Assembly (NCBI GenBank): GCA_900752195.1 | Contig: CAADUJ010000008.1 | Location: 42,261 to 106,260 of the forward strand | Source of the DNA: an uncultured Negativicutes bacterium | GTDB lineage: Bacteria > Bacillota > Negativicutes > Veillonellales > Megasphaeraceae | Direction: 5' to 3' | DNA: 64,000 bases | Shown: one piece after another, positions 52,240 to 61,581 of the stretch | How the letters are laid out: every line of letters begins with the position of its first letter | How positions within the stretch are numbered: position 1 is the stretch's first letter | Translations under genes and position numbers: made by a program | Notes under the pieces: model-generated | The model's input: the letters and a program-made list of their open reading frames with translations, nothing else | Told to the model about the DNA's origin: nothing | Databases searched by the model: none

Positions 52240-53416
52240 GGATGTCCCTCCCTTTATATCTTGCAATGGCTGCCACGTCCTTATCGCCGCGGCCAGACAA
52301 GCAGACGATGATGCTGTCATCACGGCTCATCTTCGGTGCAATCTGCATGGCATGGTATACAGCATGGGCACTTTCAATGGCGCAGATAATCCCTTCCTGG
52401 CGGGCCAGGTATTCAAAGGCTTCTACAGCCTGATCATCGGTGACAGGAACGTACTGGGCCCGGCCGGTTTCATGCAAATACGCGTGTTCTGGCCCGATGC
52501 CGGGATAGTCAAGGCCAGCAGAAATAGAATAGACCGCATCAATCTGGCCGTCATCGTTCTGGCAAAAAATCGATTTCATGCCATGGAAGACACCGACTTT
52601 ACCTTTGGCAATCGTCGCCGCATGGAATTTCGTTTCAATGCCTTTCCCTGCCGCTTCGCAGCCGATGAGCTTCACCCCTTCGTCGGGAATGAAGTGGTAG
52701 AACATGCCCATGGCGTTCGAACCGCCGCCGACGCACGCCAGCACGGCAGCCGGTAATTTCCCATCCCGTTCCAGGATCTGCGCCCGCGCTTCCCGGCTGA
52801 TGACCGACTGAAAATCGCGGACCATCATAGGGAACGGATGGGGTCCCATAGTCGAACCGATGACATAATGGGTGTCATCGACGCGGCTTACCCATTCGCG
52901 CATCGCTTCGTTGACGGCATCTTTCAATACCCGCGAGCCCGACGTAACGGCGTGGACCTTCGCGCCTAACAGTTCCATACGGTAGACGTTCAGGGCCTGG
53001 CGAATCGTATCTTCTTCGCCCATGAATACTTCACATTCCAGTCCCAGGAACGCCGCTGCCGTCGCCGTGGCAACGCCGTGCTGACCAGCACCGGTTTCGG
53101 CAATGACCCGGGTCTTACCCATCTTCTTTGCCAGCAAGCACTGTCCCAGTGCATTATTGATCTTATGGGCCCCGGTATGATTCAAGTCTTCCCGTTTCAA
53201 ATAGACTCTGGCGCCACCTAAATCCTTCGTCATCTTTTCGGCATAATATAAAAGGGACGGTCTGTTGGCATAGTTATCGAGGAGATCCTTTAATTCTGCC
53301 TGGAATGCAGGATCCTTTTTATAAAAAGCATAGGCCTTGTCAAGGCGCTGGATTTCATTCATCAGTGTTTCCGGTATATATTGACCGCCAAAGGGGCCGA
53401 ATCTTCCTGTTGTCAT
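52232..53416 (-). CDS. trpB: Tryptophan synthase beta subunit
   Basis: 394 residues. The PLP enzyme that joins indole and serine. The PLP lysine is in [13 protein letters not shown] near residue 84, ETGAGQHG carries the catalytic Glu, and GGGSNAMG binds the PLP phosphate. It lies 10 bp after trpF. Confidence 0.98.
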   Translation of the reverse strand: MTTGRFGPFGGQYIPETLMNEIQRLDKAYAFYKKDPAFQAELKDLLDNYANRPSLLYYAEKMTKDLGGARVYLKREDLNHTGAHKINNALGQCLLAKKMGKTRVIAETGAGQHGVATATAAAFLGLECEVFMGEEDTIRQALNVYRMELLGAKVHAVTSGSRVLKDAVNEAMREWVSRVDDTHYVIGSTMGPHPFPMMVRDFQSVISREARAQILERDGKLPAAVLACVGGGSNAMGMFYHFIPDEGVKLIGCEAAGKGIETKFHAATIAKGKVGVFHGMKSIFCQNDDGQIDAVYSISAGLDYPGIGPEHAYLHETGRAQYVPVTDDQAVEAFEYLARQEGIICAIESAHAVYHAMQIAPKMSRDDSIIVCLSGRGDKDVAAIARYKGRDIHE

Positions 53417-53426
53417 GTTGTTCCTC

Positions 53427-54029
53427 CTACTCTTCTTGCTGGCGTACTGCCGCCAGGAATTGCTTCATTTTATCATAATCTTTGGCACCATCCCGTTCGA
53501 TGCCACTGCTCACATCGAGGGCAAAGGGATGAAGGGCCAGTGCTTGTCTGACATTGTCTGCCGTAAGACCGCCAGCCAAAAAATACGGCCGCTTCATCTT
53601 TCTAAGACACGACCAGTCAAAGGCCTTGCCCGTACCACCTGGTCCGTGATCGACGAGGACATAGTGAGCTGCGCTCCGATTGGCCCGTTCTACGTCTTCT
53701 TCCCGTTCTATCGAAAACGCTTTTACAACAGGCAGCCCCAGTTTCTGGTGTAGCGCCTGTATATACGCATCGTCTTCGTGGCCATGGAGCTGTATCATCG
53801 AAAGGCTGGCCGCGCGGACGGCTTTTTCGATATATTCCATCGTCGCGTCGACAAAAACGCCGACGGCAGGAATACGGTCATCGAGGATGCGCCGCAGTTC
53901 TGCTGCCTCGACAAAGGATATGCGCCGTTTCTTCCCGGCAAAGACGAACCCTGCATAGTCCGGCCGGAGTCTGTTTGCCCATTGCACATCGCAGACTTGT
54001 TTAAGCCCACAAAACTTTACCTTAACCAT
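53427..54029 (-). CDS. trpF: Phosphoribosylanthranilate isomerase
   Basis: About 200 residues, TIM barrel. KFCGLK at the start holds the catalytic cysteine; [32 protein letters not shown] and [10 protein letters not shown] follow. The ATG at 54029 overlaps the trpC stop (ATGGTTAA); an in-frame ATG at 54041 is the alternative. Translation is probably coupled to trpC. Confidence 0.96.
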   Translation of the reverse strand: MVKVKFCGLKQVCDVQWANRLRPDYAGFVFAGKKRRISFVEAAELRRILDDRIPAVGVFVDATMEYIEKAVRAASLSMIQLHGHEDDAYIQALHQKLGLPVVKAFSIEREEDVERANRSAAHYVLVDHGPGGTGKAFDWSCLRKMKRPYFLAGGLTADNVRQALALHPFALDVSSGIERDGAKDYDKMKQFLAAVRQQEE

Positions 54030-54810
54030 GGCTGTCACCATCGAGATAGCGGAGCATCGCCGTCTTATCCGGTGCCCGCATCAGCGTTTCACCAATCAAG
54101 ACACCCTGAACGCCATGGTCTTTGATGATGGCAATATCTGCCGGTGTCTTGATGCCGCTTTCCGTAATGAAAAGGACCGATGGCGGAACAAGTGACCGCA
54201 GGGACAGACTCGTCTGAAGAGACACCGTAAAATCGTTTAAATTACGATTATTGACGCCTATGACGCGAGCGCCGCAGCGCAGCGCCATGTGAACTTCACG
54301 TTCATCATGCGCTTCAACAAGAGCCGACAGGCCCAGGGAATGGGCCAGCTCCAGGTACGATTGCAGCGTCTTTTCATCCAATATGGCGCAGATGAGAAGA
54401 ACGGCAGCGGCTCCCATGGCGCGGGCTTCATATATCTGATAGGCGTGGACGATGAAATCCTTCCGCAAGACCGGTATCGTCACGGCCTGGGCGATTTCTT
54501 TCAGATACTGGATATGGCCCTGAAAGAAATCCCGTTCCGTAAGGCACGAAATAGCCGCCGCTCCCGCCTCTTCATAGGCCCTGGCAATGGCGACATATGG
54601 AAAGGATTCGGCAATGACACCCTTTGAAGGTGACGCTTTTTTGACTTCGCAGATATACGACAGACCAGGCTGCCGGAAGGCCCGTTCAAAGGGAAAATCT
54701 ACCGGTCTTCTTGTGCCGTCAGCCTTCTTCATCATCTCTTCCAGCGGAAGCATTTTCATATCTTCCTGCAGGCGAAGTCGCACGTGTTTCGTAATATCAT
54801 CTAAAATCAT
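54022..54810 (-). CDS. trpC: Indole-3-glycerol phosphate synthase
   Basis: 262 residues. EVKKASPSKGVI near residue 57 holds the substrate-binding lysine, LRKDFIVHAYQIYEARAMGA and GVNNRNLNDF are conserved, and ITESGIKTPADI and GVLIGETLMRA close the barrel. It lies 11 bp after trpD. Confidence 0.97.
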   Translation of the reverse strand: MILDDITKHVRLRLQEDMKMLPLEEMMKKADGTRRPVDFPFERAFRQPGLSYICEVKKASPSKGVIAESFPYVAIARAYEEAGAAAISCLTERDFFQGHIQYLKEIAQAVTIPVLRKDFIVHAYQIYEARAMGAAAVLLICAILDEKTLQSYLELAHSLGLSALVEAHDEREVHMALRCGARVIGVNNRNLNDFTVSLQTSLSLRSLVPPSVLFITESGIKTPADIAIIKDHGVQGVLIGETLMRAPDKTAMLRYLDGDSHG

Positions 54811-54821
54811 GGTGCCACTCC

Positions 54822-55844
54822 TTATGCGTTACTTACGGCAATGCATTTCTGCAACGTGTCCATGGCCTTGCCACTCTGTACTATGTCACGGGCTAGGGCA
54901 ATGCCTTCGCCGATGGACGTCGCTTTGCCTGCCACAAACAGCGCCGCCCCTGCATTCAAAAGGACGGCATTGCGTTTTGTGCCTTCGATCGCGCCGGTCA
55001 GGATGGCTTTCGTAATTTCCGCATTTTCAGCAGGCGTGCCGCCGACAAGTTCTTCTTTCGTTCCCCGTACCAGGCCAAACTCGTCTGGCGTAATGACAGA
55101 CGTGCGATAATAGCCGTGGCGCAATTCACAAACTGTCGTCGGGCCATTCGGTGAAATTTCATCTAACTTTTCCTGTCCATAGACGACGATAGCCCGCTGC
55201 ACGCCCAGGGAATCTAAGACTTTGACGAGTGGTTCCACAAGATATTCATCGTATACGCCGAGAAGGAACATCGTCGGCTTTGCCGGATTGGTCAAGGGAC
55301 CGAGGATGTTGAAAACCGTTCGAAATCCCAGTTCTTTGCGGATCGGACCGACATATTTCATCGCGGCGTGGTATTTTTGTGCAAAGAGGAAGCAAAAATT
55401 CGTCTTGTTCAGCATTTCCAATGCTTTATCGGGATCCTGCTGAATATTGACACCTAATGCTTCAAGGCAGTCTGCCGTGCCGCTTAGGGAAGACGCTGCC
55501 CGATTGCCATGCTTTGCCACTTTCACACCGGCTGCAGCAATGACCATGGCCGCCGTCGTGGAAATATTAAACGTATGGGCGCCGTCACCACCAGTGCCGA
55601 CAATTTCCAGCACATCCATGCCCGGATGGTTGACAGGCGTCGCCAGAGACCGCATCGCTTCGGCACAGCCTGAAATTTCGTCAATCGTTTCGGCCTTCGT
55701 ACTCTTCGTCGAAAGGGCCGCCAAAAAAGCCGCATTCTGTGTCGCCGTCGTCTTGCCGCTCATGATTTCCAACATGACCGTCTTGGCTTCGTCGTAAGTC
55801 AAATCGCCTTTGTTTACTACTTTGATGATAGCATCTTTTATCAT
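54822..55844 (-). CDS. trpD: Anthranilate phosphoribosyltransferase
   Basis: 340 residues. The PRPP site [14 protein letters not shown] near residue 80, [21 protein letters not shown] and [15 protein letters not shown] are intact. I start at MIKDAII, behind AAAGGGGG. It is separate from trpG, not fused. Confidence 0.97.
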   Translation of the reverse strand: MIKDAIIKVVNKGDLTYDEAKTVMLEIMSGKTTATQNAAFLAALSTKSTKAETIDEISGCAEAMRSLATPVNHPGMDVLEIVGTGGDGAHTFNISTTAAMVIAAAGVKVAKHGNRAASSLSGTADCLEALGVNIQQDPDKALEMLNKTNFCFLFAQKYHAAMKYVGPIRKELGFRTVFNILGPLTNPAKPTMFLLGVYDEYLVEPLVKVLDSLGVQRAIVVYGQEKLDEISPNGPTTVCELRHGYYRTSVITPDEFGLVRGTKEELVGGTPAENAEITKAILTGAIEGTKRNAVLLNAGAALFVAGKATSIGEGIALARDIVQSGKAMDTLQKCIAVSNA

Positions 55845-55897
55845 GGATATATCCCCCTTTAATACTATATACATGTCAAATCCACTACGCCTGCCTA

Positions 55898-56470
55898 TCA
55901 GACTGTAATGGAAAGGAAATTTTCAATCATAATAGGCCCCTCAGGCGTCAAAATGGATTCAGGATGAAACTGCAGCCCATAGACGGGATACGCTACATGG
56001 CGGACTGCCATGATGTCTCCTTCATCGGTCCGGGCCAGTACCTTCAATTCCGGCGGCAGTGTCCTTTCGTCCACGGCGAGTGAATGGTACCGCCCCACAT
56101 CGGTAACGTCGCTGACTCGCTGAAACAAAGGATCTGACGGATCGACGTGAATAAAAGACTGCTTGCCATGCATGAGTTCCCTGGCATATGTAATGGTACC
56201 ACCATAGGCTTCGCAAATGGCCTGATGGCCTAAGCAGATTCCCAGGATGGGAACGGTACCGGCAAGGTTCGTCACGACGTCTTCACAAATCCCCGCCTCA
56301 GCCGGCCGTCCCGGGCCCGGCGAAATGACGATATGGTCGGCCTTGAGAGCGGCCACGTCGTCTACGGTCAGGGCGTCGTTGCGGATGACCTTGATAGATT
56401 CGTCAAACTGACCTAAGAGCTGGTACAGGTTATACGTAAAGCTATCGTAATTATCTATGAGTACAATCAT
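55898..56470 (-). CDS. trpG: Anthranilate synthase glutamine amidotransferase subunit
   Basis: 190 residues, class I amidotransferase. [14 protein letters not shown] at the start, nucleophile Cys in GICLGHQAI near residue 79, and the His-Glu pair in QFHPESILT. It supplies ammonia to TrpE. Its ATG overlaps the trpE stop codon (TAATG). Confidence 0.97.
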   Translation of the reverse strand: MIVLIDNYDSFTYNLYQLLGQFDESIKVIRNDALTVDDVAALKADHIVISPGPGRPAEAGICEDVVTNLAGTVPILGICLGHQAICEAYGGTITYARELMHGKQSFIHVDPSDPLFQRVSDVTDVGRYHSLAVDERTLPPELKVLARTDEGDIMAVRHVAYPVYGLQFHPESILTPEGPIMIENFLSITV

Positions 56471-57936
56471 TATCGAATCCCCCCATCGGCCTGTTTCAAG
56501 GCTATCATAACGGCCTTGGCCTTGTTCATACATTCTTCATATTCCTGTTCCGGTACGCTGTCGGCAACGATGCCGGCCCCGGAGCAAACGTACACGTGAT
56601 TGCCCTTCTTATAGGCCAGGCGGATGCCGATGCAGCAATCCATATTGCCCGTAAAATCAATATAGCCGATAGCTCCGCCGTATACGCCCCGTTTATAGCC
56701 TTCCAATTCATCGATGATTTCACAAGCCCTTATTTTCGGCGCTCCTGACAGCGTCCCTGCCGGAAGGACCGAGGCAATCGCATCGATGGCATCCTTGTCA
56801 TCGGCAATCTGGCTGTGCACTGTCGAGCCTAAATGCATGATATGAGAAAACCGCAGGACATCTAAATATTTTTCTACGTGGACCGTGCCGATCTTGCTGA
56901 TCCGTCCCAGGTCGTTCCGCCCCAAATCGACAAGCATGTTGTGTTCGGCCAGCTCCTTGGTGTTGTGTAACAAGTCCTGCTCCAGTGCCAGATCTTCTTC
57001 CTCTGTGGCACCCCGCCGTCGGGAACCGGCCAATGGAAAGGTGAAGAGCTCGCCATTAGTCAGACGCGTCAGCGTTTCCGGAGAAGAGCCGGCCAGCTCG
57101 ACCTGGTCGCCAGAAAAGAAGAACATGTACGGCGATGGATTCACCGTCCGCAGTATCCTGTACGTATCGAGAAGGCTTCCGTCTGCTTCAGCCATGTGGC
57201 GGTTTGCCAGGACGACCTGGAAAATATCGCCTTCCCGAATATATTCCTTTGCCCGTTCTACGACGTGGCAATAGGCTTCCTTGGAAAAAAGCGGCTTGAA
57301 TTTGCCTTTTATATGCAACGGCTCCGGTTCAGCTTTCTTTCCTGTCCGCAAGAGCTGTTCCATCATATCCAGCGTCATGATGGCGCGATTATAATTCTCC
57401 GTTGCCGAATCGAGACGGACGTTGACGATGAGGTGAATTTTCTGCTCCAGATGATCGAATACGATGACCTTGTCGAACAACATGAGGTCGAAATCGTAGA
57501 AGCCGTCGTCATCGGTTGCCTGGAGATGCAGTGTCGGTTCTGCATATTTGATGAAATCGTACGCAAAATATCCGACGAGACCGCCTGTAAAGGGTGGCAT
57601 GCCTGCAATCTTCGGTGCCTTGTTGTCATGCAGGATTTGCGAGATATATTCTTGCGGATGGTCGCTCGTAAAGGTGACTTCCGTCCCCGTCTTGATATGG
57701 ACGACACCATCCTTGCAATACAGGCCCATTTGCGGATCATAACCGATGAACGTATACCGGCCCCAGCCCTTTGCGTCTTCCATGCTTTCCAAGAGATAAC
57801 AGTGTGAGCTTACTGCCTTTACGATGCGAAGCACCTCAACGGGCGTCCGTATATCCGCATATATGGTACGGCACAGAGGAACGATTTGATACGTTCCTTC
57901 ATAGGCTTTAATCTGATCCAATGTATACGTTTCCAT
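56470..57936 (-). CDS. trpE: Anthranilate synthase component I
   Basis: 488 residues. It makes anthranilate from chorismate with TrpG. The LLES motif near residue 40 is the feedback tryptophan site, so the enzyme should be inhibited by tryptophan. Chorismate-binding motifs PSPYMFFF, PLAGSRRRGAT, HNMLVDLGRNDLGRI and LPAGTLSGAPKIRA are present. I start at METYTLDQ, behind GGGGAGG. It is the first gene of trpEGDCFBA, behind a T-box. Confidence 0.97.
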   Translation of the reverse strand: METYTLDQIKAYEGTYQIVPLCRTIYADIRTPVEVLRIVKAVSSHCYLLESMEDAKGWGRYTFIGYDPQMGLYCKDGVVHIKTGTEVTFTSDHPQEYISQILHDNKAPKIAGMPPFTGGLVGYFAYDFIKYAEPTLHLQATDDDGFYDFDLMLFDKVIVFDHLEQKIHLIVNVRLDSATENYNRAIMTLDMMEQLLRTGKKAEPEPLHIKGKFKPLFSKEAYCHVVERAKEYIREGDIFQVVLANRHMAEADGSLLDTYRILRTVNPSPYMFFFSGDQVELAGSSPETLTRLTNGELFTFPLAGSRRRGATEEEDLALEQDLLHNTKELAEHNMLVDLGRNDLGRISKIGTVHVEKYLDVLRFSHIMHLGSTVHSQIADDKDAIDAIASVLPAGTLSGAPKIRACEIIDELEGYKRGVYGGAIGYIDFTGNMDCCIGIRLAYKKGNHVYVCSGAGIVADSVPEQEYEECMNKAKAVMIALKQADGGIR

Positions 57937-57952
57937 GATATCCTCCCCAAAA

Positions 57953-58236
57953 AAATAACCGTCCTCGACAATACTCATGTCAAGGACGGTATAGATACCG
58001 CGGTGCCACCTTGCTTCAGGGATAAACCTGCTCTCGACGGAATACCAACATATTCCCGGCAACTGACGTATGCCCGACGTCGCAGAATACTCAGCCCATG
58101 GCTTTTCACTGCGCCCTCAGCGGTCCATTTAACGAGCTGCGTTCGGCCGGCTCTCAGCACCCCGACTCTCTGTACGTGCACGTCTTCGTTTTTACTTCCG
58201 CCTCAAAGGTTTGTGGACGATGTTTACTTTTGATGG
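57953..58236 (-). promoter_or_regulatory. T-box riboswitch leader of the trp operon
   Basis: The leader transcript contains AAGGUGGCACCGCGG (the T-box sequence pairing with uncharged tRNA, 57999-58013) followed by a terminator CCGUCCUUGACA / UGUCGAGGACGG with a U run (57953-57988). AGAGAG and GGGGUGCUGAGAG stem I elements lie upstream. UGG in AAAUGGACCGCUGAG is a candidate tryptophan specifier. Uncharged tRNA-Trp should allow read-through. Confidence 0.88.
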
Positions 58237-58241
58237 GTTGA

Positions 58242-58270
58242 ATGATACACTACTAACGGAAAGTTGTCAA
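58242..58270 (-). promoter_or_regulatory. trp operon promoter
   Basis: Minus strand: TTGACA (58265-58270), 17-base spacer, TATCAT (58242-58247), just upstream of the T-box leader. Confidence 0.75.
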
Positions 58271-58331
58271 GTACGATAGCACAACGTTAAACGTCATACA
58301 TACAAAATTTTTCTTTTTTTCAGGAGGTTCT

Positions 58332-58859
58332 ATGGACACAGGACTTATTCATATCTACTGCGGTGACGGCAAAGGCAAGACCACTGCCGCCGTAGGCCTT
58401 GCCATCCGCTGTGCCGGCCGTGGCGGTACCATCATATTTACACAATTTTTAAAGAGCCGCACCACCGGGGAACTTGCGGTGTTGCAAAACGTGCCCACCC
58501 TGACAGTGCTGCGTGGAAAAGGGCTCGAAAAATTCACGTTCCAGATGACAGACGAAGAAAAGGCTGCTTGCAAAGCGGCTCAGGAAACATTGTTTGAAAA
58601 GGCGGCAGCCCTTATTTACCACACAAAACCGGATATGGCCGTCTTCGATGAAGTGATTGGGGCCTGTCATCTCGGCATGATCGACGAAAAAACGGTCTTG
58701 CAGTTTTTGCGTCACAAACCGAACAAAACGGAAATCGTAATGACCGGCCGAAATCCATCACAAGCACTGCTAGAACAGGCCGATTACGTATCCGAAATCG
58801 TAAAACGCAAACACCCTTTTGACAGGGGGATTGGGGCACGCATAGGGATTGAGTCGTAA
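58332..58859 (+). CDS. cobO: Corrinoid adenosyltransferase (CobA/BtuR type)
   Basis: 175 residues. It adenosylates cob(I)alamin or cob(I)yrinic acid diamide, making coenzyme B12. The P-loop GDGKGKTTAAVG near residue 12, FTQFLKSRTTGEL, DEVIGACHLGMI and MTGRNPSQALLEQADYVSEI match the CobA/CobO/BtuR family. AGGAGG precedes the ATG. No other cobalamin gene is in the window. It is divergent from the trp leader. Confidence 0.93.
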   Translation: MDTGLIHIYCGDGKGKTTAAVGLAIRCAGRGGTIIFTQFLKSRTTGELAVLQNVPTLTVLRGKGLEKFTFQMTDEEKAACKAAQETLFEKAAALIYHTKPDMAVFDEVIGACHLGMIDEKTVLQFLRHKPNKTEIVMTGRNPSQALLEQADYVSEIVKRKHPFDRGIGARIGIES

Positions 58860-58957
58860 CCGGCTTGACGCATCGGCTATATCATGCAAAATCTGCAACC
58901 ATCGATAGGTCTAACCGTTTTTTTCAAAGAGACATCCAAACTCTACAAACTAGTGCC

Positions 58958-58986
58958 TTTACCGACTCTATGAAGTCTGTTATAAT
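58958..58986 (+). promoter_or_regulatory. Promoter of the nitrite/sulfite reductase gene
   Basis: TTTACC (58958-58963), 17 bases, TATAAT (58981-58986) with an extended TGT in front. Confidence 0.65.
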
Positions 58987-59029
58987 ATGTACAATTAGAG
59001 TATAGTTTTTAAAAAGAGGTGTTCAAGCG

Positions 59030-60586
59030 ATGCAGATTTCGAAAGAAACCATAGACGCATTACAATCCAAATTTCCTGAATTCGAAGAGGCCTGTCATTC
59101 GTTCTTTAAAGGCGAGTTGCCTCCGGCAAAATACAAGGGTATTTCCGGTCGTTTCGGGAGTTATACCGAAAAAGGGGGAAAATCGGCTATGCTCCGTCTC
59201 AGGTTCCCTGGCGGAACGATTTCTCGCGACCATATGAGATTTCTCCACGATGTCATTGAAAAATATCATATTACGATGGCTCATTTTACGACAGGCGAAG
59301 CACTTCAGTTGCATCATCTTGACGGGGATACGACGTTGTCTCTTTACAAAGATTGTTTTGCCAACGGCATTTATTGTTACGGCGGCGGTGGTGACAATCC
59401 GAGAAACGTGACTGCCAGCCCTTTGCGCGGCATTGACAGCCGCGAATATTTCGACATTACGCCCTATGCCGAAGCAGCGTCCGCCTATGCGCTGAAGCTC
59501 ATCCCCCAGCTCCATCTGCCCCGCAAGTATAAAATCGGTTTTTCCAGTGGCATCGATAACGAAGGCCATGCCACTTTTAAGGATCTTGGTTTCGTAGCCA
59601 AACCCAATCATACCGTCGATGTCTATGCCGGCGGCGGTTTCGGCACCAACGGGTCCCGCTTTGGCATCCTCATCGACAGCGACGTGGATCCCAAAGATAT
59701 TCTGTATTACGTATTGGCCATGGCGAATATCTATATGAAATACGGCGACTATGACCATCGCGGTACGGCTCGTTCACGGTTTATCCTGACAAAGATGGGC
59801 GATGACACCTTCCGCCAGACCCTTCGCGCTGCCGTCGAAGAAGCCCGAAAAGACAACAATCTCCAGATCCAGCCTCAGCCTGTCGTCATCGATAAGACAG
59901 CTGAACCGGATGATACCGTTCTATCGGACAACCGCATAGGGAAGCAGAAACAGACTGGCCTGTACTACGTAGAATACCATCCTTTTGGCGGCACGCCAGA
60001 TATGACGTTATTCCAAACGCTCTTACAGACCGTCGCTGCCATCGATAACGCTGAAATCCGCCTCAATTCTGACGAAACAGCATACATCGTCAATCTAACG
60101 GCTGACGAAGCAAGAAAAATCGCCACCCTCACCGATTCGGATACGGCCAAAACGCCTTTTGAACATTCCATCAGCTGTGTCGGCGCAATGGTTTGCCAGA
60201 ATGGCCTCCGCGATTCCCATGGTATCTTTGTCCGCACCATCAAAGCGCTTCGTCAAAGCGGCCTTGACACGACAGTACTGCCACGGTGCCGTTTCTCGGG
60301 CTGTCCTTCAACCTGCACGACCCAGGAACTGGCCCCCATCGGTCTAAGAGGCGCTGTCAAACGCGTCGACGGCGTCATGAAACCAGCTTACATCATCTAT
60401 GCCGGCGGTTCCTATGCATTTGGCAAAGAACACATGAGCAAGCAGCTGGCCCTCATTACAGAAGATTCGATTCCGACGTTCTTTATCGAACTGACAAAGC
60501 TCCTCGTCTCTCAGGGGAAGCCTTTTGACGCGTGGTATAGAGGCCATGAACAAGACTTTATCGATTTTGCCGAACGTTTTGAATAA
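59030..60586 (+). CDS. Siroheme-dependent nitrite/sulfite reductase
   Basis: 518 residues with two ferredoxin-like half domains and two NIR_SIR repeats. The siroheme/[4Fe-4S] cysteines occur as CVGAMVC near residue 384 and CRFSGCPSTC near 421. Ferredoxin-type single-chain reductases of this sort reduce sulfite or nitrite by six electrons in the cytoplasm. Sequence alone does not separate the two substrates; no cys or nir genes adjoin. The gene has its own promoter, an SD AAAGAGGTG and a terminator. Confidence 0.9.
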   Translation: MQISKETIDALQSKFPEFEEACHSFFKGELPPAKYKGISGRFGSYTEKGGKSAMLRLRFPGGTISRDHMRFLHDVIEKYHITMAHFTTGEALQLHHLDGDTTLSLYKDCFANGIYCYGGGGDNPRNVTASPLRGIDSREYFDITPYAEAASAYALKLIPQLHLPRKYKIGFSSGIDNEGHATFKDLGFVAKPNHTVDVYAGGGFGTNGSRFGILIDSDVDPKDILYYVLAMANIYMKYGDYDHRGTARSRFILTKMGDDTFRQTLRAAVEEARKDNNLQIQPQPVVIDKTAEPDDTVLSDNRIGKQKQTGLYYVEYHPFGGTPDMTLFQTLLQTVAAIDNAEIRLNSDETAYIVNLTADEARKIATLTDSDTAKTPFEHSISCVGAMVCQNGLRDSHGIFVRTIKALRQSGLDTTVLPRCRFSGCPSTCTTQELAPIGLRGAVKRVDGVMKPAYIIYAGGSYAFGKEHMSKQLALITEDSIPTFFIELTKLLVSQGKPFDAWYRGHEQDFIDFAERFE

Positions 60587-60615
60587 TATTCTCAATATTA
60601 TAGTTGTGTCTCTCG

Positions 60616-60658
60616 TCTCCGTTATGATGATATATTGTCATTGTAACGGAGATTTTTT
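60616..60658 (+). terminator. Terminator after the nitrite/sulfite reductase
   Basis: TCTCCGTTA (60616-60624) pairs with TAACGGAGA (60644-60652), with an inner ATGA / TCAT extension and a T run to 60658. Bases 60659-60800 are AT-rich and probably hold the promoter of the next gene. Confidence 0.85.
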
Positions 60659-60826
60659 CGTATATCTATGATATTTTTTCAACATATGTTATAATACGTT
60701 TTAAGGGAATATAGAAATTCTTTTCATTTTCCCTCACTTTTATCTTTCTTTTGTATGTAATATATACTTATTATTTATAAGTATTTTGTCTATTGTCTAT
60801 GTATCTACGAAAGGAGGAGATACACT

Positions 60827-61495
60827 ATGACTCATACCATGCCTTCCATGCCCACCGTAAAGGCTCCCGTGACATTGGAAGAGATTCTCAATGCTGTTAC
60901 CCACGGTATTGGTGCCGCCTTATCTGTAGCAGCCCTGGCAGGCATGCTCATCTATTATGCCGCCGATGGTATCTGGTACGCTACGAGCTCCGTTATTTAC
61001 GGCGTCTCTCTCATCACACTGTACGTCGCATCGACGCTATACCACAGCTTTCGCAACATCAAAATCAAAAGTATTTTCAAAGTCATCGACCATGCGGCCA
61101 TCTTCGTCCTCATTGCCGGCAATTACACGCCCTTTGCCTTGATTCCTCTTCATGGCAGTTTAGGGTGGTTCGTCTTTTTCTTTGTCTGGGGTCTTGCTGC
61201 CGTCGGCATCCTCTTCCAGTGCGTTGCGGCTAAGCGGTTCCGCATCATCCGCACGCTCTTCTATCTTGCCATGGGATGGTTTGCCCTGTTCATCATCAAG
61301 CCCCTTTTGGCCACGCTTCCTGTAGAAGCCATCTGGTGGCTCGTCGCCGGAGGCCTTTGCTATACCGTAGGCTCTATATTCTATTTAGTGAAGAAACTGC
61401 CCTACAGCCATGTCATTTGGCACGTATTTGTCTTAGCCGGAAGTGCCTGCCATTTTTATGCCGTCTTCCGCTACGTCCTGGCTGTACCAGTATAA
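60827..61495 (+). CDS. Hemolysin III / YqfA family membrane protein
   Basis: 222 residues with seven predicted membrane helices. Family (PAQR-like) residues: EEILNAVTHGIGAAL at the start, SSVIYGVSLITLYVASTLYHS, VIDHAAIFVLIAGNYTPFAL and C-terminal SHVIWHVFVLAGSACHF, whose Asp, Ser and His residues form the metal site of the superfamily. The bacterial function is unsettled. GGAGG precedes the ATG. Confidence 0.92.
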   Translation: MTHTMPSMPTVKAPVTLEEILNAVTHGIGAALSVAALAGMLIYYAADGIWYATSSVIYGVSLITLYVASTLYHSFRNIKIKSIFKVIDHAAIFVLIAGNYTPFALIPLHGSLGWFVFFFVWGLAAVGILFQCVAAKRFRIIRTLFYLAMGWFALFIIKPLLATLPVEAIWWLVAGGLCYTVGSIFYLVKKLPYSHVIWHVFVLAGSACHFYAVFRYVLAVPV

Positions 61496-61528
61496 AGAGA
61501 AAAAATTTTTATATACATACGGCATATA

Positions 61529-61563
61529 GGAAAAAGGCTGCACCACTTGGTACAGCCTTTTTT
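61529..61563. terminator. Bidirectional terminator between hemolysin III gene and autotransporter
   Basis: AAAAAGGCTG and CAGCCTTTTT with a paired ACCA / TGGT interior; A and T tracts on both sides. Confidence 0.85.
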
Positions 61564-61581
61564 ACATGCCCCTATATGCAG

